From NCBI GenBank assembly GCA_949752735.1, contig OX457046.1, positions 38,162,149 through 38,226,148 on the forward strand: a stretch of DNA of 64,000 bases, written 5' to 3'. The DNA comes from Lumbricus terrestris (taxonomy: Eukaryota > Annelida > Clitellata > Crassiclitellata > Lumbricidae). Of this stretch, positions 1 to 13,535 are shown piece by piece (within the stretch, counting starts at the first letter, position 1; every line of letters begins with the position of its first letter). The notes beneath the pieces were generated by a model, which did not search any database, was not told where the DNA came from, and saw nothing but the letters and a program-made list of their open reading frames with translations. The position numbers were made by a program, and so were the translations under genes.

Positions 1-364
1 TTATTTCTCGAAAAAAACGACGTTTCATTTTGATTCCGGTTTTTAATTGCTTTTAACATCTTTGGGAAAATGAAACAAAGAACATGGAAGTAGTTTCTGG
101 AAACATGATCGCTAAACCGACACCACATCGTCCTCCTCCTCTTTCTTCCAGATTTGGAACTAACACAACTGTCCCACACTGTCGCTGTTTCCGTATGTCT
201 GTCTGTCTCTCCACGCTGTCTCTCTGTCTGTCTCTCTCTCTGTCTCTCTCTCCCTCCCTCTCCCTCTCCCCTCTCTCCCCCACTCTCCCCCACTCTCTCC
301 TCCACTCTCCCCTCCACTCTCCCCCACTCTCCCCTCCCCTCCCTCTCCCTGTCTCTCCCTCCCT

Positions 365-367
<3 letters not shown>

Positions 368-438
<71 letters not shown>
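368..438. repeat. (CT)n microsatellite in a CT-rich tract
   Basis: Unbroken CT for about 70 bases within a polypyrimidine tract (200-438). Long open frames here are low-complexity artefacts. Confidence 0.95.
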
Positions 439-441
<3 letters not shown>

Positions 442-1297
442 CTGGAAAAATTAGGTTTTTTTCAATTCTAATAATTATAGACGAAAACTTTAGGTGAACA
501 ATAAATAAGCCCGTATACACATAGTCCAATCAGTGCATAGAAATATGACACGAGAATCTGTTTTTCTTTGGTACGGATTCTGTCCGTCAAAAACACATTC
601 CTATCAGATGGTTTCTGCACCCTAAACACAATTAAAAGGAGGAACCATTTGATATTAGACACATTGAAAGTTTTAATCAAACTAGGGTTATGATGATGAT
701 GATGCTATTGTTATGGGTGCTGCTGTTGTTGTTGTTGTCATTGTTGTTGTTGTTGCTGGTGGTGGTGGTGAGGATCAAGAGGAAAATGAGGATGATGATG
801 ACGACGATGATGACGATGACTACGATGATGATGACGATAACGACTATGATAGACCAAAGGCTGCACCACTTCATTGCTTCACACAGCAATAACGGTATCT
901 GCTGTCACCAGATAACTATTTATTATTAAAGTAGAAAACGAATGTCTTATAATATTATACGAACACATAAAAAGCAGATCCATGAATGCACGACAAATCA
1001 CTCTGACATTTTGACCTCCAGCGTTCACGCTTCCTTTTGTATCCTATCGAGAGAGAGAGAGTTGAGAATGAGTTTATGCGCGTGGGTGTATTGCTTCTAT
1101 ACTACATGCACTTTTACCCTCGTATTCAACTCTAAATCCGCCTACACGTACGAGATAATTATGTGCTATAATAGATTAGGTTAAACATCAAAGCAACTGG
1201 GATTTTTTAATTTTAATTAGATATATTGCACGCACAGCAACTGTTAAAAGACCCTGTTCTAAAGTGAAGTCTAATCTATCCAAGTGACTGACGTTGG

Positions 1298-1500
1298 TAA
1301 GTGTGTGTGTGCGTGTGTGTGTGTGTGTGCGTGTGTGTGTGTGTGTTTGCGCGTGAGCGTTGCGTGTGTGTGCGTGAGCGTTGTGTGTGTGTGCGTGTGT
1401 GTGCGTGTGTGTGCGTACGTGAGGGTTGTGTGTGCGCGCGCGCGTGAGCGTTGTGCGTGTGTGCGCGTGCGAGCGTGTGTGTTGCTGTCTGCATTAAGAG
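1298..1500. repeat. (GT)n-rich tract
   Basis: Alternating GTGTGT with GCGTGAGCGTT interruptions. An (AT)n run follows at 1626-1656. Confidence 0.9.
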
Positions 1501-1621
1501 TGTAGGTGCATGATTGTGTGCATGTGTGTATAGTTGTGCGTGTGTATATGCGTGTATGTGTGTGCGTGTGTGTGTATGCAAGTGTATGTGTGCACATGTG
1601 TGTATGTATTGTTTGTAAGTG

Positions 1622-1660
<39 letters not shown>

Positions 1661-1673
1661 TATATATGTATTA

Positions 1674-1802
1674 GAGCTGTCGTTCGATTAAAAATTTTAA
1701 TCGCGTTAATCGCACGATTAAAATTTTTAATCGCAAATTAACGCAATATTAACGCAATATTAATCGACGTTTTTCACATTGCCTGACATAGCTCTTTTTA
1801 CT

Positions 1803-1874
<72 letters not shown>

Positions 1875-2842
1875 GGGCTGTTGTTCGATTAAACATTTTA
1901 ATCAAAATTAATCGCGCGATTAATTTTGTTAATCGCAATTAACTGCAAATTAATCGCAATAGCCTACATTTCCTTCAAATATGTTAATCTTACAATTTTA
2001 TAAGGACCCTTGAAGCATAAAATTTCAACGACTGAATGCATTCTTTCTATTGCAAACATATTCAATAACCTTTGGCTTAGGCCTATTGAATTTCTGCAGT
2101 TAAATTATTGAACAGTTTTGTATGACAGACAGAATTGAAACACTGTTCAGATTAGTCAACTGCTCAAAATCCGTTAATTTTTTCATTTAAGCTACATTTA
2201 ATTAAAACGATAAAGGCCTATAATATTATGTGAAAACTAGACAACCGTTTTCTGACTCTCAAAATTAATTATTTATTCAGTCAACTGTAACCTATTGGCA
2301 GACCAGTTTATTTACATTGGTAAGGTCAAGGGATACTCTTATTAATTAACAATAGTAGGCCTAGGTCTAACTATTGAACCTCATTATCTAGTCACAATAT
2401 TTTTCACAAGAGGTAGCGGTTCTTGCCAAACCTCGTCTCAGTTGTCCTTCTGTAAACATTTATCAATTGAAACCTGAAATCCATTGGTCATCTCCTGGAG
2501 TTCATCCAACGTAGTCTGACGGGGTGAGAAAACAACCTTAGTGGACGATGCGATGCGGCCGATGTCGACGGTTCATGTTAAATGCATGTTTTGGTTCGCA
2601 TGCAAGCGATAATTGAGCGACAAATTGCTACAATAATACTCAAATTCTTTTTTGGAATATTTGCCAAAGAATGTATCACTAGTTTCAAGTTTGAGCCTTC
2701 CGTTTAAAACGAGTTTTACTGCCTCTGATTCAATTTTAGCAATATCAAATTAACGCATGCGATTAATGCGTTAAAAATTTTAATCGCAAATTTTTTTAAC
2801 GCGTTAATCGCACGCGTTAACGCGATTAAATCAACAGCCCTA
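1674..2842. mobile_element. Foldback element rich in TTAATCGCG words
   Basis: Both ends carry AGGGCTGTTG/CAACAGCCCTA (1874 and 2834) followed by long TTAATCGCG-TTAACGCG inverted repeats. A second, partly duplicated left end begins at 1674, separated by an (AT)n run (1806-1872). The 1950-2740 interior has no frame I can support. Confidence 0.7.
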
Positions 2843-2865
2843 ATATGTATGCATTATGGTGTGTG

Positions 2866-2995
2866 CATGTATGTATGTATGTATGTATGTATGTATGTAT
2901 GTATGTATGTATGTATGTATGTATGTATGTACGTACGTACGTACGTGTGTATGTATGTATGCATGTATGTATGCATGTATGTATGTATGTATTAT
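2866..2995. repeat. (GTAT)n microsatellite
   Basis: GTATGTATG units with a short GTACGTAC variant block, abutting the foldback element end at 2842. Confidence 0.92.
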
Positions 2996-3334
2996 GGTGT
3001 GTGTATCTATGTATATAATATATATGCATGTGTGTGTGCGTGTGTAAACTTCTATCTCTACATCCGGATGTACCAATTACGAGCAGGTCAGCAAAGACAT
3101 TGGAACTGCGACAGACGATTAGATGCCAGACTAACAGATGGCGGAGGCCTCGATACAGACAAGCAAACAGAATCTGATATAGTGGCGCCTGATAGGCATC
3201 AGACCGATGCCAACACCACGCAGACCACTTTGGACCGACACTGCAGCGCTACTACGGTAGCAGACTGTAGCACACGGTAGCCGGTTTGTTAGTGCAATCG
3301 CTTATAATAGTAACAGCGGGAGAACCTTCTCCAA

Positions 3335-4578
3335 GAACCCATCCACGTAAAAATCGTGTTTTCGACTCCTCCTCTGTTGCAGCTCGTAAATTTTTTACCC
3401 CCCACCCCTATGCGTACGCACAAATACGCTTCTATAACCCCTTTACAAACATTAATTAGCCTAGCTAAAGTCATTTATAATAATAAGACATTTACTTTAC
3501 CGTAGGGTATTATTTACTTTTGTTAAACATCATAATATTTGATAGCTAAAATGTGTTAACTGTTATGGTTGACTGTTTAGGCCAAAAAAAATAATGCTGT
3601 GTTTCCGGTAACAGAGCTCTAAAAAATTGGGTAGGTAGGTCGAAAAATATTTTTATTTTGGTAAAATATTTTTATACAGTGACTATCCGAAAAATTATAC
3701 CCAACTACTCTTTTTTGCATAAAGATACACGCTGCAACAAAGTACATGTTCTAAGCAAGTATAAACTGCCTATTTCCCGACTGTCTGTACCTAAAATTGC
3801 TCTAGAAAACAATTCTATTAATTTCATTTTGTTGATATCTTTTCTGGTAAGATAAAGTGGGAAGGGAAGGGGAAGATGAGTGCGAACAAAACATCACTGT
3901 TAGGGGTAATTCCAGACTGGCTGAGCCAGTGGCTAGATTTATTTTCCCTAGTCACCGTTAGAGGTGGCTCAAGTGAAAATGATAAGGCTAGAGGTTTCTC
4001 AAGACTGGCAACCAGGAAGTACTTAGGCAGGCGTGAAACTCTAAGTCACTGTAAATAAAAAATTTGCACTACATTTTCCGAGTCGCGACAATAAAAGTGA
4101 GTTGTCGGGTTACCGGAAACACAACATATTTTTGGCCTAAGATCCAACTATATACGGAAGGCAATGTCGCCGTATTATGTCAATATAAATTGTGGAAAAA
4201 AAAATTTAAATTAAATTTTTTTTTTTGCTAAAAATTTTTTCAAATAAAATTTTTTTACAAAATTATTTGAGTCGCGGCGATAAAAGAGGGTCGGTCGGGT
4301 TACCGGAAACACAACATTATTTTTTTTGGCCTTAGATCCGAACCTAATTTAATTATAATGTAATCAATTGCCATAATATCATTAATATGGTATACAGTGA
4401 TCAACTGGTTGACATGAACGTCATAAATAATATTTATATTTATACTAGAAATTTATCTGCGCATGTACATTTTGTCGAGACCCTCCACCCACCCCATCCA
4501 CCCACCCGTACGCGAATCGCAAAAACACGGTGACCGCTCCCCTCCCTGCGTACGTAATATTATGGACAGCCCCCATTT
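3335..4578. mobile_element. GGGC-GTCCAT family MITE split by another element
   Basis: Outer halves 3335-3578 and 4333-4578 match 15517-15968 (TGTTAACTGTTATGG, ACATTTTGTCGAGAC, right end TATTATGGACAGCCC). The insert at 3579-4332 has inverted ends around GTGTTTCCGGTAAC and GTTACCGGAAACAC. It holds a second right-end copy at about 4105-4135, so the insert is itself partly duplicated. Confidence 0.65.
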
Positions 4579-6484
4579 GTCAGAGCTATCGCCTAATTGT
4601 AACCGCGGAGGGTGGTAGTCTGCACCCTAATCATTTGAGAAGGTTAGACAGTTGCTGTACTTGTATATGGACATTGATGAAGTCCTTCGCTAACATTTGC
4701 TCATCGACATCATTGTCGCTTCGTAATCATGTATATATACATATAATGACGATCACTATAAAATGATCAATATATATATATATATATTATATATATATGC
4801 ATATATAGTGGCGCTCAAGCGCCTAATAAATGCATAGCAAACAATACTCGATTATTTTTTTACTCATTTCTTTTCCTGTGTGAACAGCATGGTGAACAAT
4901 AACGATGTGAATCTTTCCAGTGGATATATACAGGGCCTACTTAATTAAGCGATCGTTTTCAATCTGAGGTGAATGCCAGGGCTTTTCTAACGTGCAGTTC
5001 TACAGTCCTACTAAAAAATGTGCAGTTGTAAATGAATTTGTGCAGTTGTAAAAGCAATCTTGTGCAGTGGCAATCATTAGAAAAAGGTAACTGCTGCCGG
5101 TTGACCAAGGAAGAGCAAAATGGAATGAAAGAATAATGCAGTGAAAAATATGCAGGAAGACTAAATTTCAAGTGGATGACTAAAAAAGGTCGTCAGATTT
5201 ATCACCGGCGACCTACCACATTTTTGGGGAAATATTTCTCACAAACGACTAAAGAGGTTGTCAGAAATTTTCGCAAACCCACACTAGATTAAAATTGCTG
5301 GTTGTGCAGTTATAAGAATTTCTTTCAAAAGCGCTTATGAATGCTGATAGAAATATCCAAGATAGCAACAAAATAAATGGTTTTTGTTACAATAATTTAT
5401 TAAACAGTTCGATTGGGGCTTCTCGATACACAGAAATTTGTAACGAACTCAGCGACTACATTTTGGACAAAATGTTTTCAAACGTTGACCAAACTAATCG
5501 AATTGAAACGATAAATCACGTTTACATTTTTTTAGATTAATATATTCGGCAGCAGCCCTGTTTTGCATAATTTGTATGGGTCGGTAACTTTATTTGTAAC
5601 AATCTATTGCATATGTTGCATATAGCTATACAATGGCTTAGCCATGGGGTGGTTTCACCCACCCACTCTGAAAACTATGAACTATTAACTATGAAAACTT
5701 AACGGATTTCTACCAAATTTTGGTTCATCCGTTGAGTTTTCATTCGGGTATGGGAGGCATGGATCGTGCAATGGTGACCCATAGCCAGTTAACGGCAGTG
5801 CTAACTTGGGTCGGGATCGCTACTGAATCTGTGAGCGGCACTATACAAATGCTCAATTACAATTACAATAGTCACTAAAAAAATTCATGGCCACCCCACT
5901 TTTTACGGTCTGGCTACGCCCCCTGATCGGTAACATAATTTGTCCAGGTACCAACACTTTCAAGCTTTGTGCCTAGATATATTTCCTGTGACAAGACAGA
6001 ATTGTATCAGTTTGCAGTATATAAGTTCAAGCGACCTGCAGCTATTGTCTGACTAATTAATTGGACCTTATTGTCATCAAATTATTGTCAGCTGTGAAAG
6101 AGAATGTAACCGTGCAGTTTCTCATCTGCCAGTGGCCGGGGGGGGGGATGAAGGGCGAAGGGAAGAGGGGGGCGAGGGAGTGAGGAGGGAAGGAAATGAC
6201 CTCTATTGGATGCAAGTTAATCTATCCTTTGTTAAGCAAACGCAATTGTGTTGATATGACAATATAAAGTTGTCAAGGCCATGCCTTATGACTCTGTCCT
6301 GCAATTAGACCCTCGGTACATTAACTTGCACTTTGAAAATTGCCGTATACAATAATAAAAACAACAATAACAATGACGACGACTACGACAAAACAACAAC
6401 AGCCATGATGATGACGATGACAATGACGACGATGATGATAATGATACGACGATCATGATGGCTATGATGAGTGACAACAACACC
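4579..6484. other. Gene-free: repeat debris
   Basis: AT microsatellite at 4770-4800, the GTGCAG repeat (4970-5300), and a likely MITE remnant at about 5630-5935 (TGGCTTAGCCATGGGG against GGCTACGCCCCC). 5300-5600 is unique AT-rich DNA. 6140-6200 is G-rich. Confidence 0.5.
4970..5300 (+). repeat. Dispersed GTGCAGTTGTAAA repeat
   Basis: Word series TTTGTGCAGTTGTAAAAGCA then GACTAAAAAAGGTCGTC, shared with 16250-16530. Several GTGCAG words are spaced 15-25 bases apart. Class unknown. Confidence 0.55.
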
Positions 6485-6656
<172 letters not shown>

Positions 6657-7051
6657 GCGATCATGGCGATGATAACAATAATAAATAATAGTGTGCAACC
6701 TAGTAATGGGGCGTAAAGTCACAGGCGGATCCAGTGGGGGGGGTCAAACCGGCCACCCAACCCCATGTGGCGTTTACACAGAACGCCCCACCCTTTCATT
6801 ATTCAATGTATCATATGAAAGAAGATTATTGGCCCAACATGCTCATCTACTTCTTCAGCAATAATTGAGGCTCTGAATTTACGTCCTGCTGTTGCTCTTC
6901 TCACTCTTCATATAGGCTACGATGTTGAACATATTGGCCACACTTCTGGTTTGTAGTGCTAAAGCCAAACGAGTTTTCTCGAAAGTAAATAAGACGTTAA
7001 CTAAGTACTCTCCGAAACACAATAACAGAAGACCGGCTTGATGCTCTACTG

Positions 7052-7414
7052 CAGCGGTTCCCAACCCGTTGCCCGCGGGCCAAAAGTGGCCCGCCAGACC
7101 TCAGAAAATGGCCCGTCAGGTCGCAGAAAATGGCCCTCATATCTCAAAGAATTATCGAAAATATATGAAAAAATTAACAATTTGGACAGGAATAGAACAC
7201 ATTATTATTTTCTATTGGAAATTATTTTATTTTAACATCGATAAATAACATCAAACATTCTATTTTGAATCAATTATAACAATTTTATATGCTTTTAGTT
7301 AATACAAATTTAACCTCGTGGCCCCCTAATGTCCTTCAACTAAGAAAAAGTGGCCCTCATGTCCTCCAACTTAGAAAAAGTGGCCCACAAGTCAAGAAAG
7401 GTTGGGAACCACTG
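7052..7414. mobile_element. hAT-type MITE, 363 bp
   Basis: Ends are CAGCGGTTCCCAACCCG and GGTTGGGAACCACTG, with 8-bp target duplication CTCTACTG on both sides (7044-7051, 7415-7422). Inside it repeats AAAGTGGCCC-like words. CAGNGGTTCCCAACC is a classic hAT terminus. Confidence 0.92.
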
Positions 7415-7422
7415 CTCTACTG

Positions 7423-9681
7423 GTAGTAGATTATACTTAGAATGTGTATCATTTATAACAGTTTAATTATTCTAGTTCAGCAGCAGAATTCAGTTGTTTG
7501 ACTTGACACATGAAGAAATTATCATTGTAATTATAATTTTATTCATTGAAATCTTAAACCACTCTTTTTGTCATACCCGACACAACAGAGTGATTTTGCT
7601 AAGATGACATCTTGAAATGCTACCACTACAATGTGGAAGCTCAATAAGAAATTTTTATTAGTGTAAGTTTATTTATTGAAGTCTTATGCCACTCTTATCA
7701 GCACCGAAATAGTAAGCTTATAACAATTTCGTTCAGATGACAGCTTAAAATGCTGTCATTCCAATGTGGAAATTCATATGCTTGGGAGGGCCCAGAGGGG
7801 CACATCCCCTCCTCAAACCCTCCCCCTCAAACGGACCTTTGGCCGTTCGTCCTCTGCGCCCTTCCTTCCCCCCCTCTTACCCCATACAAACTTTCTGAAT
7901 CCCTAATTGCGTAAAGTGCATAGTGTTCGAAAAGGCAAAGTTTAGCATAACACCACAGCTTGGCACAGTGCCTTAACTGCAGAGCTACAGATTAAGTCAA
8001 TTGCTTTGGGGAACATAACGCAGCCCCACTTCGCAGAATCGTCAGTTAAACCCAGGGCTCTTGGACAAAGTCCACACTCCACATAAATCATTTGTTTACC
8101 TTGAGTGAAACGTTTTTTTTGTATTTCGTAATTGGATGCAGCCACAACGAGAAAGAATGTGAAAGGACATAGAAAATGTGAAGAACGTGCATACCAGCCA
8201 TGGGCAGAGTTTATCAAGGGCTTGGGGGCTAAGCCCCCCAAGAAAGACCCGGATTCATTCTTTGCCATGCAAATCGAATCTTTTCCCGGGCTTAGTTCCA
8301 CCCAAGGAGGCGCAGACTCGTAAATTTGTTCGGGGAAAATGGTTCTGTTCACGAACGTGAAACTTTCGATTTTCCGAATGACTAAAAAAGGTCATCAACT
8401 TTTTTGGGCCGAGAAAATATTTATCACGCCGCTCGTTCTGGGCCGAGTCAAAGTTCAAGTTCTTCCCAAATTCTTGTTTAGCCTCTCCATAAACGGAAAC
8501 CAAACTCCGCCATGATACCAGCTCTGCGATAGTCTTAGCCATTTAGGACAAAATGTCTCCATTCTCATAAGTCATTAATTCATTAATAAGTGAATTTGTA
8601 TTCCGCCTCTTCAAGGGGACTACTCAGAGTTGCTCCCAACCTACGCGCTGCCGAATAAAACTTCAGACATGAGAGTTATGTCGGAAGACTTTCAGAAAGG
8701 GAGCGAACCATCAACAATACAGTGTGTACACCTTGTAATGTAACAGGAATGTAATTTGGGAAAAAAATTGTGAGACGGCAATTCAATGTAAATAATGGCT
8801 AGCTGTAATCCAACGGTAATTTAATTATAATACTGACTCGTTAGTGAAATTTTTTTAAAAATCTTCTAAGTTTTCTGGTTGCTGTTCAATGTCTGACATC
8901 TAAAAATAGCAATATTTTAGGTTGGGTCCTGCAAAGGCTTTTTGCAAATGGATAAGCCCGAACCTACTATAACCATATAGTATAGTTTTTATTGCTCAAC
9001 GTGACAATTGACAAAACATCTCTATTACATAAAAACGGATATAGAAACTAACAAAAAGCAAAAGGAGAGAACCCCTAAGGGACTATTGTCCCACTGGCAT
9101 GGTTTCCCAAATACAAGTTCAAATAAACAGCAACAGGTTATGCAAATTATAAAGTACCAAGGTATAAAGATTAATTATTATCTTAGCTAGTTAACTACAT
9201 CCTGGGAAAACGTAAGAAGGTGATGTTGAGTGAGTCAATTTAGAAAAGTCTTTAAAAATAAAAGAATATAAGTAGTAACATAGATGGTGATCGGCAGATT
9301 TATCAGGAGACAGCGTAAAGTAAATGACTTTTAAGTTTACGTTTAAACAAGGTGAAGCAGAGGGAATTCTGAATAGACAAGGGTAAGTTGTTCCAGGTCG
9401 TAGGAGAATATATCACAGGCTAGCATTAACACTATTATTTAATAGATATCACTGTTAAACTGTAATTTATAGCGCACCTCAACAAAATAAGAATTCTTGC
9501 GTAAAGGTGCTAAACAAAACAAAAGCAATTACAGTAATTCTCAAAAAATAAATCTAAAGGTCAGGTTCGAAAATTTGATAACATAGTGGATTTGCGAAAG
9601 AGGTCAAGGAGTTTGTTCCAATCAGTCGACCAGGCGAAGGCAAAGCTGTGCTACCAAGCTTAGTAAATGTTTATTTAGGAC
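7423..9681. other. Gene-free: mostly unidentified, some repeat fragments
   Basis: 8215-8240 is a GGGGGCTAAGCCCCCC hairpin. 8378-8400 holds the TGACTAAAAAAGGTCATCA motif. 8598-8640 is a SINE family 3 piece. 7430-7990 and 8650-9680 show no frame with coding character. Confidence 0.5.
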
Positions 9682-10038
9682 CGTAAATTATTCGTCCATT
9701 GTAGCGTTCAATATTATTTTTCATCAATCCAACTTTTATTTAAGCAATAATTTTTCTTTTAATCAATTCCTTTGCAAGTTCAGCCAAAAATCTTGCAGTC
9801 ATTGCAACTCCAATTTAAGGAGGAATTGTTTTTCATCAATTGATGCAAGTTCTATTTAATTCAGAAATTTTATATCAATTCAGATTCTATTTAAGCTAGA
9901 TTATTTTCACCAAACACACATACATGGAAGCAAAAATTATTTTTCATCAATCCAGCTTCTATTTGGCAAGAATTCTTGTTGTCAATCCAACTTGTGTTCG
10001 ACCAACACCAAAATCCATGCAATGGCGAATAATTTACG
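9682..10038. mobile_element. Inverted-repeat element with internal TCATCAATCCA repeats (1)
   Basis: Ends CGTAAATTATTCGTCCATTG and CAATGGCGAATAATTTACG. The interior is degenerate copies of a roughly 40-bp unit containing TTTTCATCAATCCAACTTC and CTATTTAAGCAA. Confidence 0.65.
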
Positions 10039-10245
10039 ATACTGAACTAGACAATTGCCTAACACAAAATTCAATGCCAACAAATCACCTTCGAATGATG
10101 AGCCTAGATCTCGTTTGGATTGAAGAGAGGAACAGAAAGAAATTAGGGTGAGGAATTTATGCAGTCATGGCACATTAAAGGGACGTACTATTTTGAAGTT
10201 GATGCGAGCTTGTATGGGAAACATGTAAAACACAAAAGGGTGCAT

Positions 10246-10907
10246 GACATTAACCCTGGACAACCCCCAGACAAAAATCCCTGCCCCACCACCCCATTTA
10301 GCCTAGGACATTAACCCCAGGAGACAAACCCCCATTTTTGTGCAAATAGCCTATTTCTGCAGCTAATTGATAAAATGCATTTTCATAAATTAGCTTCTAT
10401 TTAAATAGCAACAATTGCTTTCATCAATCCATCTTCTACTTAGATAACAATTATTTTTCATCAATCCAGCTTCCAGTTACCGATAGTTAAAAATTTGTTT
10501 AATCTGTCCAGCTTCTATTTAAGTAGAAACAATTATTTTATCGATTCCAACTTCTATTTAAATAACGACCATTTTTCATCGCTCCTGTTCGAATTTAAGC
10601 AGCATTTTCATCAATCTAGCTCCATTTTAAGCAACATTTTACTCAATCAAGCTTCAATTTAAGCAAGAACATTTTCATCAACCCAGCTTCCATTTAAGTT
10701 ATTTAACGAGAATTCTTTTCATCAATCCAACTTGTATACGACCAGCATATATATTTTGAACTTAGGACTGCCTTTCGGAGGATTACCCCTTATACGCAAT
10801 TGATGTTCTGCACGGGAGGTTATGTCCTATACCATGGGGGTTTGTCCGGAGGGGGTTAAGGTCCTGGTTTTTTTTTGTCCGGGGGTTAATCCGAGGGGTT
10901 AATGTTC
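10246..10907. mobile_element. Inverted-repeat element with internal TCATCAATCCA repeats (2)
   Basis: Left arm GACATTAACCCTGGACAACC, then GACAAACCCCCAT; right arm ATGGGGGTTTGTCC, then GGGGTTAATGTTC. Arms are about 80-100 bp, imperfect. The interior (10370-10740) holds about ten degenerate copies of the unit seen at 9682-10038. Confidence 0.68.
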
Positions 10908-11364
10908 GTCCCCAAATGTAAAACGCACACATTTTTCTACGCCTACAATACGCTCTCGACGCTTCTCATTTCCTACTGAATTGCGTGGGACTAGATCCTT
11001 CACGCATAAATGAAAAATTACGTAAAAACCGTATGGCCATAGAGGCTGGTGTACAAAATAATCACTTACCAGTTATCCCAGGATACAGTCGCAGCTGTAA
11101 CTTCGAATTGTAACTAAACCGACGTCTGTACAGAACATCTTCATCGAGAACTGGCTATTAAAAATCAAGATGAATTGTTTACGAGCAAAAATCTTGTACA
11201 ATAATACGATATAGCATCTGACCTACATGAAGTGCTACCCGCAGATGCATCAACATTGCTAATAATAGCAACGGGAAAACCCAAAGTCGAAACCAAAGAC
11301 TCTGATAAGGCGATAAAAGGGTCACTTCCTTCTGCACCATTTGCTTAGTGACGTAAGGACCGTA

Positions 11365-11583
11365 ATCGTAATCGTAATCGTAATCTCGAGACTTCTACAG
11401 CGCCCACAAAAGCCAAGTCGCGGGAACCAGCTTATTCACAGGCGCTCAATCAAAACAAAATCGATAGGCAGCGCGTCAAGTCCGGAGAGTCAGGCAGGCA
11501 GATAGATGGACGGCTAAGGTGGGTGATGTTTAGAATTGAAATGACGAGGGATGTGATGAGAAGAGGAGGAATCAGGATAGGAT
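11365..11583 (-). mobile_element. 3' end of a (GATTAC)n-tailed non-LTR retrotransposon
   Basis: On the minus strand it ends in repeated GATTAC. The body matches 41728-41945 almost base for base (AGCGCCCACAAAAG, GGAACCAGCTTATTCACAGG, GTCAGGCAGGCAGATAGATG). It is heavily 5'-truncated and keeps only the last codons of the frame. Confidence 0.78.
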
Positions 11584-11716
11584 CTCATTTGCATATAAAT
11601 TATTGTAGGCTACTTCGTTTATTCAAGAAAATTAAGTTGACAGACTGCAACTTATTACATGAAAAAAAAAATATATAAGAAAAGAAATGGACTAAAATAA
11701 CAGTGTCTGCAGAAAT

Positions 11717-11935
11717 TCAAATTGGAAGGATGCGAAAGATAGATTTCTCGTTCCTAGAGTTAACACTGCGAACGGTCTTAAAAAGTACTCGAGAAATGAC
11801 ATTAAAGTCATCTTTTCTCGGCAGTTCAAAGTCAAGTGGTCGCGAACGCAGAGCGCACGGCCTTTTAACAATAGTTGGAAACAAGCCTCGGAATACTGTA
11901 GGCCACATGATTGAAATTCCAGATGACCCCTTTAA
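11717..11935 (-). mobile_element. Non-LTR retrotransposon C-terminal relic
   Basis: The minus frame 11908-11717 reads LFPTIVKRPCALRSRPLDFE, then LPRKDDFNVISRVLF, the conserved last block of CR1/Jockey-like proteins. The longer plus-strand frame over it (11703-12179) is a shadow. Confidence 0.65.
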
Positions 11936-13009
11936 GGAATCGACGCGTTTATGCGGCTACGTTTGGAGGTGTAGCCAACGTCGGAAGAAACAAACGGTGC
12001 TTAAAGATAGTTTTCTTGCTGGGTCAAATGGAGTAAATTTCGGTCGACGGATGACCAAAAAGGGTCGTCAGAAATTTCAAGTTCGAAAAATTCATGTATT
12101 TTTCATAGAAATTCTCAATCTAGCCTTTTTTCTGCTGGACCTAACATTTTTTAATCCAGAGTGGCATCCCTATACGTAAACAGTTGCTTAAGAAATACAC
12201 TTTTTCTGGAGCTTGTGTAATGTATGAGTGATTCCTCTATAATCTCATCACTCGAGAATAATTATGCCTGTGCCCTGCGATTGGCTTCCAAGAGGCGACC
12301 AGGGTAAATATTCGATGATTACTACACCTCATGCTCTCTTGACCTAACTATTAATTGCGTGCAACGTGTTTGAGGTCGGGCCAAAGATTTTGGGTCAGAC
12401 GTTGTCACATGACGCTCTTTCTTTCTAGCTATGTAATGGGGTGGAAAGCCCAGGGGAGGGTTAAACTTTCGAACAACTTCTTAAACTTAAAGCTTTGTCG
12501 TAAAGTAAGCGAAATATGCTTTGTCATGCATGCATTTATAAACAGAACGGGTCCCATGATAGTGTCATTTCAATTTGTTCTCCGTGTTGGATGGTTGGTA
12601 AGACTTTCGATCTAGAACAAGTGGTTTGTTTATGTGCCGATCTGGTTATGTTTTTTATCGTTGTGTACATGTTCTTGTTAGTGTTTGACTCCAGTCAGGC
12701 CGTGGTTACCCATTTTTTTAGCAATTGCATTTTGGTTTTTAGAAAATTTACTCGCCATATAGCACTAATGATGCACCAAATGAAACTTAGAAATAGACAT
12801 TTTAGAAATCTCCATGAGAAGCACCGATGTTCTTAAGTTCCTGCTTTTAATTTTTTCAAAACCTGCTAAAAATTTAACTATGACTATTGTGTCTTTGTGT
12901 CTTGCCCTTATGCAAACATATCTGCAGGCCCCTCTTTACATTGTTATTTGTGAGATTATTTATTTATTATTTAGTTCCATTATTTATTATATTTTAGATA
13001 TATTATTAT
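11936..13009. other. Gene-free: no recognisable gene
   Basis: Frames of 80-106 codons at 12355-12836 overlap on one strand and resemble nothing known. 12040-12075 carries the dispersed GGTCGTCAGAAATTT motif. Confidence 0.4.
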
Positions 13010-13193
13010 CAGGGCTTAAAGTGTGGCTGGACGGCGTCCATGCACTTATTTAAAAATATGGATACCGTCCTGCCACTTATTGGTCATGCCACTTATTGGT
13101 CAGCAATCCCTGGAAAGGTAAGGGGCGTCCAGGCACTTCTTTTGGAAAGGTAAGGGGCGTCCAGGCACTTATTTTTTCACACTTTAAGCACTG
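13010..13193. mobile_element. hAT-like MITE, 184 bp
   Basis: Ends CAGGGCTTAAAGTGTG and CACACTTTAAGCACTG, with 8-bp duplication ATTATTAT (13002-13009, 13194-13201). It contains two copies of GGAAAGGTAAGGGGCGTCC. Confidence 0.85.
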
Positions 13194-13214
13194 ATTATTA
13201 TATTGTCAGTTATT

Positions 13215-13440
13215 AGTGGGCCTGGTAGTGCATTGGATAACATGCTGGCTTGGACACATTGGAGAGCGAGAGGTACCGAGATCGAACCCCATATGGTGGA
13301 CGTGCTTTGTAGGCTGCTATTAGCGCCGTGTGTTGCAGACTCTGTTCTGTTAGTAGTTAAGATTGTTGCTAATCAAGATTGTTGATTAACTGCACAGTGT
13401 GTTTGCAGGCATTTCATTAAAGAACAATAATTATTATTTA
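13215..13440 (+). mobile_element. tRNA-derived SINE, family 1
   Basis: TAGTGCATTGGATAACATGC (A-box-like) and GAGATCGAACCCC (B-box-like), then a body shared with 14760-15000: GCTTTGTAGGCTGCTATTAG and TTAGTAGTTAAGATT. It ends in an ATT-rich tail, about 100 bases before the dioxygenase start codon. Confidence 0.7.
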
Positions 13441-13535
13441 TTTATTTGCAACTAATTACAGTTCGGTATCTATCAGTGATGCTACATGCATGTTTGTAGA
13501 TATTTTCCAAAGAGCTACATACATCGTAGGCTGCC

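Larger units (their letters stand above)
1..1673. other. Gene-free: microsatellites only
   Basis: Apart from the CT, GT and AT tracts and a TTG/GAT triplet patch at 690-850, nothing recognisable. Confidence 0.6.

Noticed and set aside
11703..12179. 158-codon plus-strand protein
   Set aside because: Its first half is antisense to a recognisable non-LTR retrotransposon C-terminus; the rest has no coding character.
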